64,000 nt of DNA from the NCBI RefSeq assembly GCF_004138335.1, contig NZ_RYFW01000002.1, positions 1,779,501-1,843,500 of the forward strand, given 5' to 3'. The stretch comes from Peristeroidobacter agariperforans (lineage in GTDB: Bacteria > Pseudomonadota > Gammaproteobacteria > Steroidobacterales > Steroidobacteraceae). Below are positions 9,082-18,325 of this stretch, in pieces. The notes beneath the pieces are model-generated. The model had not been told where the DNA came from, ran no database searches, and saw only the letters and a list, made by a program, of their open reading frames with translations. Position 1 is the stretch's first letter; each line of letters starts with the position of its first letter. Made by a program: the position numbers and the translations under genes.

Positions 9082-10572
9082 ATGAGCAGAAAGGACATTC
9101 CGCGATCGCGGCATGAGACGTTCCGATTTCTCTGGTTGGCCGCTATATTTATCGCGACTTCTTACTCAGCGGCTGCGGAGGTCATACGTTCCATGCCCAG
9201 AGCGGTTTGTGGCCCCCAGGATCGCGTTGAAACGGTGCAAGGACAGACCACGCTCGCTGAGCGCTTCAGCTCTAACACGAAAGCCTTTAGCTGTAATCTC
9301 GATCTGATCGGCCAGTTCGAAGGCGAAGGGGCGGGAGCAGACGTTGAAGCGTTCGACAGCTGCGCTTACTTCTCCACGGCTCCGAATCCCAAGATGAAAC
9401 ACCCTGGAGTGGCGGTGCTTGAGGTGTCGGACTCTCGTCGTCCGAAAGCCAGCACATACCTCGCGAGCCCAGCGATGCTCAATGCGCATGAGTCCCTGGA
9501 AATCGCGCCGCAGAGACGCCTGCTTGTCGCCAGCACTGTCGCAGCCGACGGCGTAGCCACTTTTGACGTTTACGATATAGCCGAGTGCCGGCAACCAGTG
9601 CTGAAGAGCAGCACTCGTTTTCCTGAGGGAATAGTATCCCACGCCGGTAGATTCTCGGCGGATGGGCTTACGTTTTACGGAGCGAGGTGGGAAGCGGGCA
9701 GACCACTGGTTTTCGCACTCGATACCAGCGATCCAACCCGTCCTCGCACCATCGCCACTTGGACTCCGCCGCCGGACAAAAAAGATTGGATGACCCACAG
9801 TGCCGTAATCGACAGGGCCGGACGCCGGGTATATGTCGCGCTCAAACGCGTGGACGAAGATACGAGAAAATCTGCTGTCCCAAACGGGCTGGCCATCTTC
9901 GATGCCGTTGACGTACAGGCTCGCCGCGGGGGGGCTCAGTTTCGTCTAATCACCACTCTGTTCTGGGATGATACTCATGGCGCGGAAGGGCTCGAATTGG
10001 TTCGGATCAAAGATCGAGACTATCTGATCTTTTCGGACAATCTTGGCGCGCTCGGTAACGAACGACTGGCCTCTGCTTGTAAGTCGGGAAGACCGGCGCA
10101 CGGATTGGCGCGCATCATCGACGTGACGGACGATGCCCAGCCGCGAGTTGTTGCGAAGCTCGTGCCGGAGGTTGCCGAGCCAACCAATTGTCAGAAATCG
10201 TTGCACGATCCGACACAGTATGGTTCTTACGGCAGCTTCGCGTGCAGCGTAGATGATGAGCAGGACGGGAAACTGTTAGCCTGCGGCAACTTTGAAGCGG
10301 GCGTGCGCGTATTCGATATTCGCGAGCCTGAACGCCCCCGCGAAGTAGCATACTACAAGCCGCCCGCGCGGCGCACACAGGACCGCCCTGGGTCGTTATT
10401 TCGTTTCTCCGCCGAGCCAGGGCAGGACTATACTGCGGATTCGGTGCTTGTTGCACCGAAGTTCCGAGAGAATGCTACGGAGATATGGTTCACCAGCGCG
10501 GACAACGGTTTCCAAATCGTGAGATTCTCGGATCAATTTAGGGCATCGAATAGAAATCTGTTTAAGGAATAA
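9082..10572 (+). CDS. Secreted LVIVD-type beta-propeller protein
   Basis: The 496-residue product has a signal peptide (hydrophobic segment FLWLAAIFIATSY, cleavage near AAA-E) followed by propeller-like repeats of the LVIVD kind, for example GVAVLEVSDSRRPK, ATFDVYDIAECRQP, VFALDTSDPTRPR and VRVFDIREPERPREVAYY. Such repeats bind no known cofactor and probably mediate surface or periplasmic interactions. Several Cys residues (for example in SLHDPTQYGSYGSFAC) could form disulfides. It lies 10 nt after the Tat-exported oxidoreductase and 40 nt before the cupredoxin gene, which fits co-transcription. The exact role is unknown. Confidence 0.75.
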   Translation: MSRKDIPRSRHETFRFLWLAAIFIATSYSAAAEVIRSMPRAVCGPQDRVETVQGQTTLAERFSSNTKAFSCNLDLIGQFEGEGAGADVEAFDSCAYFSTAPNPKMKHPGVAVLEVSDSRRPKASTYLASPAMLNAHESLEIAPQRRLLVASTVAADGVATFDVYDIAECRQPVLKSSTRFPEGIVSHAGRFSADGLTFYGARWEAGRPLVFALDTSDPTRPRTIATWTPPPDKKDWMTHSAVIDRAGRRVYVALKRVDEDTRKSAVPNGLAIFDAVDVQARRGGAQFRLITTLFWDDTHGAEGLELVRIKDRDYLIFSDNLGALGNERLASACKSGRPAHGLARIIDVTDDAQPRVVAKLVPEVAEPTNCQKSLHDPTQYGSYGSFACSVDDEQDGKLLACGNFEAGVRVFDIREPERPREVAYYKPPARRTQDRPGSLFRFSAEPGQDYTADSVLVAPKFRENATEIWFTSADNGFQIVRFSDQFRASNRNLFKE

Positions 10573-10612
10573 TTCAGAACGACGGCGTCTTTCCTCTTAT
10601 TGGAAGGTCGAG

Positions 10613-11041
10613 GTGAGGTCTGGAGCTTCCCGTACGTGGCACGGCGGCATGCTGTGGGTTGCCGCCACTTTCGGAATGCTCGTTGTACTCTATCTAGGTC
10701 TTCGCGCTTCGATCGGCGAACACGACACACGTCTCGCTCCCCAGTCGGTCTATGCAATGCTGATCGCCGCCCCTCAACCGGGCGAGGCTATGACGGTCCT
10801 GCCGGTGAGGCAGAATGAAACCGTGACGTTGTCAATTCGCTCCGACCGCGCAGGCGATGTTCATGTGCATGGTTACGATCAGAATGTGACCCTGAAAGTG
10901 GGCGCCGAGGTGGTGCTCAGTTTCGTCGCGAAGACCCCGGGTATCTATCCCATCCATCTGCACGAGAAGCAGAACCCCGCGGATCCCAATACTCTAGTTG
11001 CTCATCGTCAGGTGGCGGTACTCGAGGTTAAGGAATATTGA
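10613..11041 (+). CDS. Membrane-anchored cupredoxin-like protein
   Basis: The 142-residue protein has one N-terminal membrane segment (about residues 12-30) and a cupredoxin-like beta domain with His-rich loops (DVHVHGYD, YPIHLHEK). The Cys of a classical type 1 copper site is missing, so it may bind copper through His residues, as in some copper-handling cupredoxins, or have lost the metal. The GTG start at 10613 has a strong upstream GGAAGG. Its TGA stop overlaps the ATG of the downstream membrane protein (TGATG), indicating translational coupling. Confidence 0.7.
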   Translation: MRSGASRTWHGGMLWVAATFGMLVVLYLGLRASIGEHDTRLAPQSVYAMLIAAPQPGEAMTVLPVRQNETVTLSIRSDRAGDVHVHGYDQNVTLKVGAEVVLSFVAKTPGIYPIHLHEKQNPADPNTLVAHRQVAVLEVKEY

Positions 11042-12511
11042 TGCCACGGGTTCGCGTACAGCGGCGCTGGTTGTGCCTTGCCGGCATCGTCCCAACGTTC
11101 TCGAGCGCGCACTCATTTGGCGCGGTGTACGTGCTGCCTGTGCCGTTCTGGATGTACGTGTACGCGTGTGTCGCGATCCTCCTGCTGACTTTTTCACTTC
11201 TGGGGATTCTGGTCACTGCGCCGCCCGCGCAGGTGCGTGCGCCTGGGTGGTTGGAGAGCAGCCGGCGCTCGATCGCTTTGAACCCGCTGCTGTTTGGGGT
11301 GCTTCGGTCAGGGGCGATAGTCTGTCTGCTGGTGAGCACGTTCGCAGGATTGTTCGGAAGTACTGATCCCGTCCGGAACCTGGGGATGACGCTGTTCTGG
11401 ACGATGTTTTTACTCGGCTTTGCCTACATCAGTCTGACGGCCGGTGATCTGTATGCGCTGATCAACCCGTGGCGAGCAGCGGTTGATTGGCTGGAGCGCA
11501 TGGGTGGCAATCTCACAGTGCGTCGGGTGAGGTGGCCACGGCCACTTGGATACTGGCCTGCGGTAGCGTTCTACATGCTGCTCGTCGGCATTGAGCTGTT
11601 TGAGCGCGCGACTCCTCGTGCCACCGCGATCCTCTTATTGATCTATAGCGCAATCACTCTGGCCGGTTGCCGCGCATTCGGCAAAACTGTTTGGTTTCGC
11701 AGGGCTGATTTTTTCAGCATCTACTTCCAGATGATTGGCCGGCTCGCACCGGCGGAATACAAGCGGTCGCGTGGCATCCCTGGTCGTTGGCAGGTCAGTC
11801 TGCGTTCGCCGTTCAAAGGCGCGCTGAGATGCAGGCCTGCGCACATTGGCATCGTCTTGTTCGTGCTCTTCATGCTGTCGTCGACTACGTACGATGCGAT
11901 TCTCGCTACCGTATTGTGGGCCGATCTGTTCTGGAGAAACGCGCTATCGATCTTCGAAGCGGTGTGGGGAGATGATCTCGGCCAGGCGCAGGCCGTGCTG
12001 ATGGATTGGTACCTGCTATATAGGAAAGCTGGCCTCCTGATTTTTCCGCTTCTGTACCTGGGGATGTATCTGATGGTGCTGTATCTGGCGAAGCTCATCA
12101 CCCGAAGCGCGATTCCTCTGCGGACGCTGTCGCTCACCTTGTTATTCGCTGCTGCCGATCGCGGTTGCCTATCACTTCACGCATTATTTCACCTTTCTTT
12201 GGGTGCAGATGAAGGCGCTGCCATTGTTGTTGTCGGACCCCCTGGGTATCGGCTGGAACCTGTTGTCACTCGATGGCGCCGCTCCCGTCGAACCTTCGAC
12301 CCTGGAGATGGGCATCGTGTGGCATACGCAGATCGCAGTATTGCTCGGCGGTCACGTTGCCAGCATCTATCTGGCGCATGTCACGGCCATGCGAACATTT
12401 TCAAACCAGCGCCGGGTCATCAGCCAGGTGCCGACTCTGATCCTGATGGTTGCCTATACCATCGTCGGTCTGTGGATCTTATCACTTCCATTGGGAACCG
12501 AGCAGGGCTGA
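11041..12511 (+). pseudogene. Polytopic inner-membrane protein broken by a frameshift
   Basis: From 11041 the frame encodes about 370 residues with many hydrophobic segments (for example FWMYVYACVAILLLTFSLL). At about 12142-12150 the coding signal moves to the +2-offset frame, where LLPIAVAYHFTHYFTFLW and further membrane segments continue to a stop at 12511. In the first frame the sequence after this point becomes Arg-rich and unlike a membrane protein. The sum, about 490 residues, resembles an uncharacterised family sometimes labelled fenitrothion hydrolase in databases; that label is from memory and weak. Start ATG at 11041 has AAGGAA upstream. A sequencing error would restore one intact gene. 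Confidence 0.72.
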
Positions 12512-12727
12512 TCTCGTGTCACGGTCTTCAGCCAGGTGTGAAAGGAGCTCCTCCCGTCGTGCGAGCAGTCCGCGCTCTTCCACGCGCCAACTGCTCCACT
12601 CTAAAACAGTCGCGCTCCAAGCACCAGCGGTTCACGGCCGTAATCTCGTACTCGCCGCGTGCTGTCACCGACCGGCGTAAAAGACCCGGCGCTTCGCGAA
12701 CCTGTCATCGTGTAGTGCCACTGGGCT

Positions 12728-13060
12728 GTGTTTTCTTCGCCATGCCAACGCTCTCAAGCCTTGCACCACATGCATACGCTCAGTCACCGGCCACCAGGCG
12801 TGTTACGGGCAGGAGGGCGACGGCATCTTTGGTGTCCGCCACAAAGGCTAGGCGCAGCCAAAATTCCTGTCGGCCGTCGAAGTATGTTTCTCGGGCAGCT
12901 GGTGAGGCAGGCAATACAGAAAAGGCATCGAAGAGGAAGCCAGGGGAATCCGGGTAATGCCTTTTTCGTGGATATCTCGCCGGTCAGCATTCGCCGAGGG
13001 GTGCGCCCATTGGCGAAATGGATTTTATCGAGCCGGCAATGGGTGGAGTGCGCTAGGCGC
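12728..13060 (+). pseudogene. Decayed monohaem cytochrome c
   Basis: Pieces of a secreted c-type cytochrome are spread over three frames. A signal-peptide-like stretch ending HAYAQ lies near 12741-12783. Near 12792-12830 HQACYGQEGDGIFG reads like a haem site in which first Cys and final His have been lost (expected CxACHGQ). NAFFVDISPVSIR near 12955-12993 resembles the C-terminal helix region after the Met ligand. Stops and shifts between them exclude a working product. The position directly after the membrane protein suggests it was once part of the same operon. Confidence 0.6.
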
Positions 13061-13489
13061 AAGCTCGCCAAGAACATTTACATCCAACGTTCGTCATCCA
13101 GGATCGCGTACCATCCGCTGTCGCATAATGATCCGAGCGAACTGGAAGATCGTTCGGAACCCGCCGTCGTGTGCACATGATCCTGGGGGTTAATGTGGCC
13201 TATATGTCGGTCAGATCCAGGGAGAGGGGGACGCCGCCGCAGGCCAGCGTCAAGCATACACATGTAAGGCGAGGCCGTTGGCGCGGGGCAAGTGCTGACC
13301 CGTTTGGAAAGCACGGCACAGATGGCTGCGCTCTCAGAGTCTGAGGCGCACTACGAGTGGCGCACTCGATGCTCGGACTATACGAGGCGCAACTGATACA
13401 AGCATCACTCGATCTTGACCGGAAGGGGAGTCTCGCCAAGGTGGGGGCGGTGTCGACCCAGGCCACCAGCGGATAGCGAGAGAGAAACC
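13061..13489. other. Intergenic region, no gene seen
   Basis: No frame in these 430 bases has recognisable motifs or codon use like the neighbours. The promoter of the downstream ABC transporter operon probably lies in the last 150 bases. Nothing else was identified. Confidence 0.5.
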
Positions 13490-14230
13490 ATGCCATTGAC
13501 GCACAGTGAAGCACGAGCCGCGAAACCGATCGTCCAAATGCACGGTGTTAAGAAGATCTACGAGCGAGGAAAGCAGAAAGTCGAAGTGCTGCATGCGATC
13601 GACCTAGACATTCCGCAGGGTGCCTTCATTGCTCTCATGGGACCTTCGGGCTCTGGCAAGACGACATTGCTCAATCTCATCGGGGGACTGGATTCACCGA
13701 GCGAAGGGACGATCCGGGTCTCGGGAAAGCAGATCGATCAGCTTGGCGAAGATGAACTTGCGAGCTGGCGCGCCTCGAGTGTGGGATTTGTGTTTCAGTT
13801 CTACAACTTGCTGCCCATGCTTTCGGCCAGGAAAAACGTGGAGATTCCCTTGCTTCTGACGAAGCTGTCGGCGGCTGAGCGCAAGCGCCATGCGCTCACT
13901 GCCTTGGAATTGGTCGGGCTCAGTGAGCGTGCGGAGCATCACCCGAACGAGCTCTCCGGCGGTCAGCAGCAACGTGTCGCCATCGCGCGTGCCATTGTGT
14001 CCGACCCAAAGTTGCTCGTCTGTGACGAGCCGACGGGCGATCTTGATCGCCGGTCGGCGAAGGAAGTGTTGTCCTTATTGCAAGCGCTGAATGCAAGCTA
14101 CGGCAAGACGATTGTGATGGTGACGCATGATCCGAAAGCGGCGGAGTATGCGCAATCCGTTCTTCATCTCGACAAGGGCAGCCTGGTAGCCGATCCCCCG
14201 TCGGACGCCAAAGCTGAGAAGCGCGCATGA
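13490..14230 (+). CDS. ABC transporter ATP-binding protein, MacB/LolD type
   Basis: The 246-residue protein has Walker A GPSGSGKTT, a Q loop in [10 protein letters not shown], signature LSGGQQQR, Walker B LLVCDEP and the switch His in VTHDP. The FQFYNLLP sequence and the partner permeases place it in the MacB/LolD/FtsE group, which drives substrate or lipoprotein extrusion by mechanotransmission rather than ordinary channel transport. ATG at 13490 is preceded by GAGAGAGAAA. The last codons overlap the start of the first permease by 4 nt (ATGA). Confidence 0.93.
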   Translation: MPLTHSEARAAKPIVQMHGVKKIYERGKQKVEVLHAIDLDIPQGAFIALMGPSGSGKTTLLNLIGGLDSPSEGTIRVSGKQIDQLGEDELASWRASSVGFVFQFYNLLPMLSARKNVEIPLLLTKLSAAERKRHALTALELVGLSERAEHHPNELSGGQQQRVAIARAIVSDPKLLVCDEPTGDLDRRSAKEVLSLLQALNASYGKTIVMVTHDPKAAEYAQSVLHLDKGSLVADPPSDAKAEKRA

Positions 14231-15387
14231 AATTCCTCGAACTCATCTGGGCGGCGCTCAACATACGGCGAGTGCGGACGGCCTTCACGCTGGTGTCGAT
14301 CATTGCCGCCTTCCTGCTGTTTGGACTCCTCGATTCGGTGCGATCTGCTTTTGCACACGCCGGCGAAGGGATCCCGGGAGCCGATCGCTTGATTACCGCG
14401 GCGAAAGTGAGCTTTGGATCGCCGTTGCCGCAGAGCCTTCAGGCTCGCATTCAGACGGTGCCTGGGGTCGTCGCCGCCAGCTATGGCAGCGCCTTTTTAG
14501 GTACGTACCAGGATCCCAAAAACTTGGTCCCGGTCGAAGCGTACGAGAAGCATTACTTGGACCTTTACCCGGAATGGTACATCGCCGCGGATCATCGAGA
14601 GGCTTTCAAGTCCACCAAGACGGGTGCGTTGGCAGGTGAAACATTAGCCAAGAAATACAACTGGAAAGTCGGAGACAAAATTCCGTTGCAGTCGAAGGTG
14701 CAGCAACAGAGTGGCGATACAACGTGGACGTTTGATCTGGTCGGAATCTATCGGATTGACAACCCCAATCTAAAAGCGATGGAGGGCATCCTCTATATCA
14801 ATTGGGACTACTTCGACGAGGCGAGGGTGGCAGAAAAGGGTACGGTCACCTGGTACACAGTCAAGGTCCGAGATCTTGACCAGAGCGATCCCATCAGTCA
14901 GGCCATCGATGCCTTGTCGGCGAACTCGGAGCATGAGACCCGAACGCAAAGCGAGGCTGCCTTGTATGCAGAGTGGGGGAAGCAGCTCGCCGATGTGGGA
15001 CTGATCTCCGGCTCGATCATGGGCGCGGTGTTTTTCACGCTCGTGCTACTCACCGGAAATACCATGGCGCAAGCCGTTCGGGAGCGCATTCCGGAGCTGG
15101 GTATTCTGAGAACGCTCGGGTTCTCTCGGCGTCTGATCATGAGCCTCATCTTGGGCGAGTCCGTGCTGATGCTCATGGCCGGAAGCGTCACTGGCCTCAT
15201 CGCCGCGACGGCTGCGGTCCAGGTGCTGAAAGCAAAACTTGGCCCGAGTCTCCCCATGCTGCCGATCGCCGCGGACATCTGGTTGCGCGCCTTGGCCGTC
15301 GCCGCCATTGTCGGACTAGTCGTGGCAGCCATTCCGGCAGCACGCGGTATTCGTGTGCGAATCATTGATGCCATTGCGGGTCGCTAA
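14227..15387 (+). CDS. ABC transporter permease, FtsX/MacB type (first)
   Basis: The 386 residues show the MacB-like order: one N-terminal membrane helix (FTLVSIIAAFLLFGLL, about residues 20-36), a periplasmic domain of about 210 residues, then three C-terminal helices with the FtsX motif (IPELGILRTLGFSRR, coupling helix). It overlaps the ATPase by 4 nt and shares its last base with the start of the second permease, so a heterodimeric permease is likely. The substrate is unknown; no HlyD-type adaptor gene lies beside it, unlike the second exporter at 41479-45788. Confidence 0.9.
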   Translation: MKFLELIWAALNIRRVRTAFTLVSIIAAFLLFGLLDSVRSAFAHAGEGIPGADRLITAAKVSFGSPLPQSLQARIQTVPGVVAASYGSAFLGTYQDPKNLVPVEAYEKHYLDLYPEWYIAADHREAFKSTKTGALAGETLAKKYNWKVGDKIPLQSKVQQQSGDTTWTFDLVGIYRIDNPNLKAMEGILYINWDYFDEARVAEKGTVTWYTVKVRDLDQSDPISQAIDALSANSEHETRTQSEAALYAEWGKQLADVGLISGSIMGAVFFTLVLLTGNTMAQAVRERIPELGILRTLGFSRRLIMSLILGESVLMLMAGSVTGLIAATAAVQVLKAKLGPSLPMLPIAADIWLRALAVAAIVGLVVAAIPAARGIRVRIIDAIAGR

Positions 15388-16724
15388 TGGGCTCGCCAAC
15401 AGGAAATGTCGTGAAAACTTCCCGATCACTGGCATTCACTCTGACGGTGCTCCTCATTGCCGCATTTTTTGTGGCACTCGTGCTGCTGCTTCCGGCCTGG
15501 GTGCTCTGGGTCTCGGTGCTGTTGCTGGCGCTGTGGCTGGGCATAACGCGGACAGGGTGGCAAACGTGGTCAGTGACTCTGGTGGGGATCACAACGATCC
15601 CGCAGCGGATGGGATCCGCTGCCGTCATCGTCGTTGGCATCGCAGGCGTGGTGGGCGTTATGGTGGCGCTGTTTGCGATGGGCAAGGGTTTCGAAAGCAC
15701 CTTGCAGCAAACCGGACGAGACGATACTGCGATCATCCTGGAAACAGGTGCTCGATCCGAGGCGAACTCGTCACTGACACATGAAGGCGTCGGGATGCTG
15801 TCCCAGCTCCCGCAGATTCGCCGTTCCGAGCTCAACGAGCCCATCGCCTCACCTGAGTTGCTCGTCGTCGCGTCACTCCCTAAGCGCACGGGGATGAATG
15901 CGAATATCGGTATCCGCGGTATTGGGGAGCGGGGATGGGAGTTGCGGCCCCGTGCAAAGTTGATTGCGGGGCGGGCGTTCATGCCTGGCTTGCGGGAGCT
16001 CGTTGCGGGCGCCGGAGTGCAGGGCACGCTCGCCGTGCACGAGGGTGCGACCTTGATGGTCAACGGCCAGGCCTGGACGGTGGTGGGCATCTTTGATAGC
16101 CAAGATGCTCACAATTCTGAGCTCTGGGGCGATACTGCCGTGATCGCGTCCGCATTCAGGCGCGGAAGTGCCAAGACATCGCTGCTGGTACAACTGAACG
16201 AACCTGCCGCCATCGATCCGTTGAATGCTGCGATTGCGAATGATCCTCGACTCAAGGCCGAGGCGATGATCACCCGGCAATACTTTAGTCGCCAGTCCGA
16301 GCACTTGACCAAAGTCGCGCAGATACTCGGCACGGCCGTCGGCGCCATTATGGCGATCGGCGCGCTGTTCGGCGCCTTGAACTCCATGTATTCGGCGGTC
16401 TCGGGGCGCGCACGTGAGATTGCAACGATGCGTGCCATCGGGTTTCGTCGCCTGCCGGTGGTGGTCGCGGTGATGATCGAGACGCTACTGCTTGCCGTGC
16501 CAGGCGGTGTCATAGGTGGGGCCATTGCCTGGCTCTTGTTCGATGGCTATGTCGGCTCAACGACCAGCGCGAACTCCAGTCAGATCGTGTTTGCTTTCAA
16601 TGTCCCTCCAGAACTCATTGTCGATGGTCTGAAGTGGGCCATCAGCATCGGTCTGATCGGCGGCCTCTTTCCAGCGCTGCAGGCCGCGCGCATGCAAGTC
16701 ACGGCTGGTTTGCGCGAACTCTAG
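15387..16724 (+). CDS. ABC transporter permease, FtsX/MacB type (second)
   Basis: The 445-residue protein has two close hydrophobic segments at its N-terminus (about residues 14-50), an additional one near 75-95, a periplasmic domain and three C-terminal helices. The FtsX-type motif is REIATMRAIGFRRLPVV. It starts at an ATG overlapping the stop of the first permease (TAATG), a classic coupling arrangement. With the two preceding genes it forms a complete ATPase/permease/permease exporter. The following region contains only a decayed regulator on the other strand. Confidence 0.9.
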   Translation: MGSPTGNVVKTSRSLAFTLTVLLIAAFFVALVLLLPAWVLWVSVLLLALWLGITRTGWQTWSVTLVGITTIPQRMGSAAVIVVGIAGVVGVMVALFAMGKGFESTLQQTGRDDTAIILETGARSEANSSLTHEGVGMLSQLPQIRRSELNEPIASPELLVVASLPKRTGMNANIGIRGIGERGWELRPRAKLIAGRAFMPGLRELVAGAGVQGTLAVHEGATLMVNGQAWTVVGIFDSQDAHNSELWGDTAVIASAFRRGSAKTSLLVQLNEPAAIDPLNAAIANDPRLKAEAMITRQYFSRQSEHLTKVAQILGTAVGAIMAIGALFGALNSMYSAVSGRAREIATMRAIGFRRLPVVVAVMIETLLLAVPGGVIGGAIAWLLFDGYVGSTTSANSSQIVFAFNVPPELIVDGLKWAISIGLIGGLFPALQAARMQVTAGLREL

Positions 16725-16779
16725 TCACGCCCTATCGTCCGCCAACAACGTCGCGGGAAGTTTGGGCTACAGAATTCAA

Positions 16780-16975
16780 GTCCATTCGTCGCCTGCGCGA
16801 GCCGCTCGGCGCCCGAGCGTGCGCTTGAAGAGCGGGTAATCGACCCAGCTTTTCCAACGAACGCACGAGTTGGCCCACTGCCGCCGCAGCCACATCCAGT
16901 TCGGACGCCGCGCCCACGAAGCTACCGTGTCGGGCGGTTGCCTCCAGCGCTTGTAGGGATTTAGGCTCAAAGCGA
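16780..16975 (-). pseudogene. Remnant of a LysR-type regulator HTH domain
   Basis: On the minus strand, 16971-16843 encodes a sequence like the LysR winged helix-turn-helix start (LQALEATARHGSFVGAASEL, then AAAAVGQLVRSLEKLG). The homology continues in another frame with YPLFKRTLGRRAA, corresponding to the usual LGxPLFxRT. The rest of the regulator (about 230 residues of effector-binding domain) is absent. It is a frameshifted and truncated remnant, possibly the former regulator of the adjacent cluster. Confidence 0.7.
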
Positions 16976-17220
16976 CCGGGATTCCGGCGCAGGGTGGATA
17001 ACCCGGTGCGTCTAATATCTTGCTGCGGAATACACGCGTGACCTTCGCTGGCTGTGATCCAAAGACATGCACGACGCGAGAGACTGGGCAGTGAAGTCAT
17101 GGCACCACCTGCAGGAGATCGGGGATTACGTTCTGCGTGCGCTGGGATGCCCTGAAAACGTAGGAGTTGGACGGCTTCGAGGTCCTTCGACAGGATTGTC
17201 AGGGCAAACGAGTGCGGCGC

Positions 17221-18270
17221 TCAGCGTTGTGCTCGCTCCACGAGACGCGCTTCCGGAAACTTCCAAGTACCGTCGAGAATAGGTTGGCGAGGTCGATACT
17301 GGCGAACTACGTATGTCCATCCCGGTGGCGTGACAAGGCAATTCACCGCTCGCTCTGTACAACCCCCGAACTGAATCGTATAGCTACGATCCTTGTTGGG
17401 TGTCGCGGTCAGATTGTTCAGTGAGTAGCTCTCCAAAGCGTTCTTCTCGAAGAAGCCTCGTGCGTTGTACACGCTGATGGACCAGAAGGCGTCGACCGGA
17501 ACATCGCGCACCGTCAGCTGGAGGACGCTCTTGCCGTCGTTGGGCTTCGGGGCGACAGCGGTGTAGACCGCTGCCTCGCGAGGGTTTCCGCCCCAGCCGG
17601 CCGCCGTGAATAACAGGTGCTGGATGGGGTCCACCTTGTCGCGAGCGCCGAAGCGCTCTGCGCTGTCCGAGCCGGCCTTTCCTGCGAGCGTCAGCAGAGC
17701 GCTACGAATCTCATCTCGTTCGGCCGCACTCCAGTCGGGTATCTCGAAGCGCCCCGCCGCCGAAGTTTGCACTTCGATGCGGTCCTGCGCGGCGGTCGCC
17801 GCCTGCAAATCGGTGGGGTCCGCCGGGTTCGCCAGTGTGCGGACGGCCGCAAACATGTAGCGTGTGCCCACGGCATCGCGAGTGAAAGTGAACCGACCTG
17901 GCGCGTACGTCACGGGCTGAGTGTAATGGTCCTCGTTGATAATCAGCAGAGACATGAATCGACCGGCCGTATCCGGCAGGACAATCGTGACGGGCCCCGC
18001 ATCGAGATCGAACACTCCGCTCGAGTAGAGTGTGTCGCGGTTCATCCGGATGATGTCCTGCTTCTCGATGGCGACGGGAACGCGCTGATGAACCAGTTTT
18101 CCAAAGGCTCCATCCTTCACTGCCTTGGCGAAGTACATGTGCGACTCGGCGCGCGGAAAGCTTTGGACCGTGACCGGCTTGACGGAGTCGGCAGGCGCAG
18201 GCGCGCTTGTGACCGCTGTTAGCAGACCGAGGATGGCGGCAGAGCAGCTGGTGAATGAGTGCACACGCAT
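17221..18270 (-). CDS. Secreted DUF1254/DUF1214 domain protein
   Basis: The 349-residue protein has a signal peptide (hydrophobic AAILGLLTAVTSAPA, cleavage near residue 28). The DUF1254 region lies N-terminal (RVPVAIEKQDIIRMNRDTLY, then GRFMSLLIINEDHYT). The DUF1214 region is C-terminal (VPVDAFWSISVYNARGFFEKN, with NNLTATPNKDRSYTIQFGG). This family is widespread in Proteobacteria and its biochemical role is not established. The gene is transcribed towards the decayed LysR remnant, and the FixJ-like regulator gene lies upstream on the same strand about 55 nt away, so the two may be co-transcribed. Confidence 0.88.
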   Translation of the reverse strand: MRVHSFTSCSAAILGLLTAVTSAPAPADSVKPVTVQSFPRAESHMYFAKAVKDGAFGKLVHQRVPVAIEKQDIIRMNRDTLYSSGVFDLDAGPVTIVLPDTAGRFMSLLIINEDHYTQPVTYAPGRFTFTRDAVGTRYMFAAVRTLANPADPTDLQAATAAQDRIEVQTSAAGRFEIPDWSAAERDEIRSALLTLAGKAGSDSAERFGARDKVDPIQHLLFTAAGWGGNPREAAVYTAVAPKPNDGKSVLQLTVRDVPVDAFWSISVYNARGFFEKNALESYSLNNLTATPNKDRSYTIQFGGCTERAVNCLVTPPGWTYVVRQYRPRQPILDGTWKFPEARLVERAQR

Positions 18271-18325
18271 GACCCGACGCTACCAGATCGCGCTGCGCTC
18301 GCATGTACGGAACGAGGGAAGCAGG

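Noticed and set aside
11038-12957. Single 639-codon frame
   Set aside because: Only the first about 370 codons look like a membrane protein; the rest is out of frame with the true continuation, so it is a frameshift artefact.
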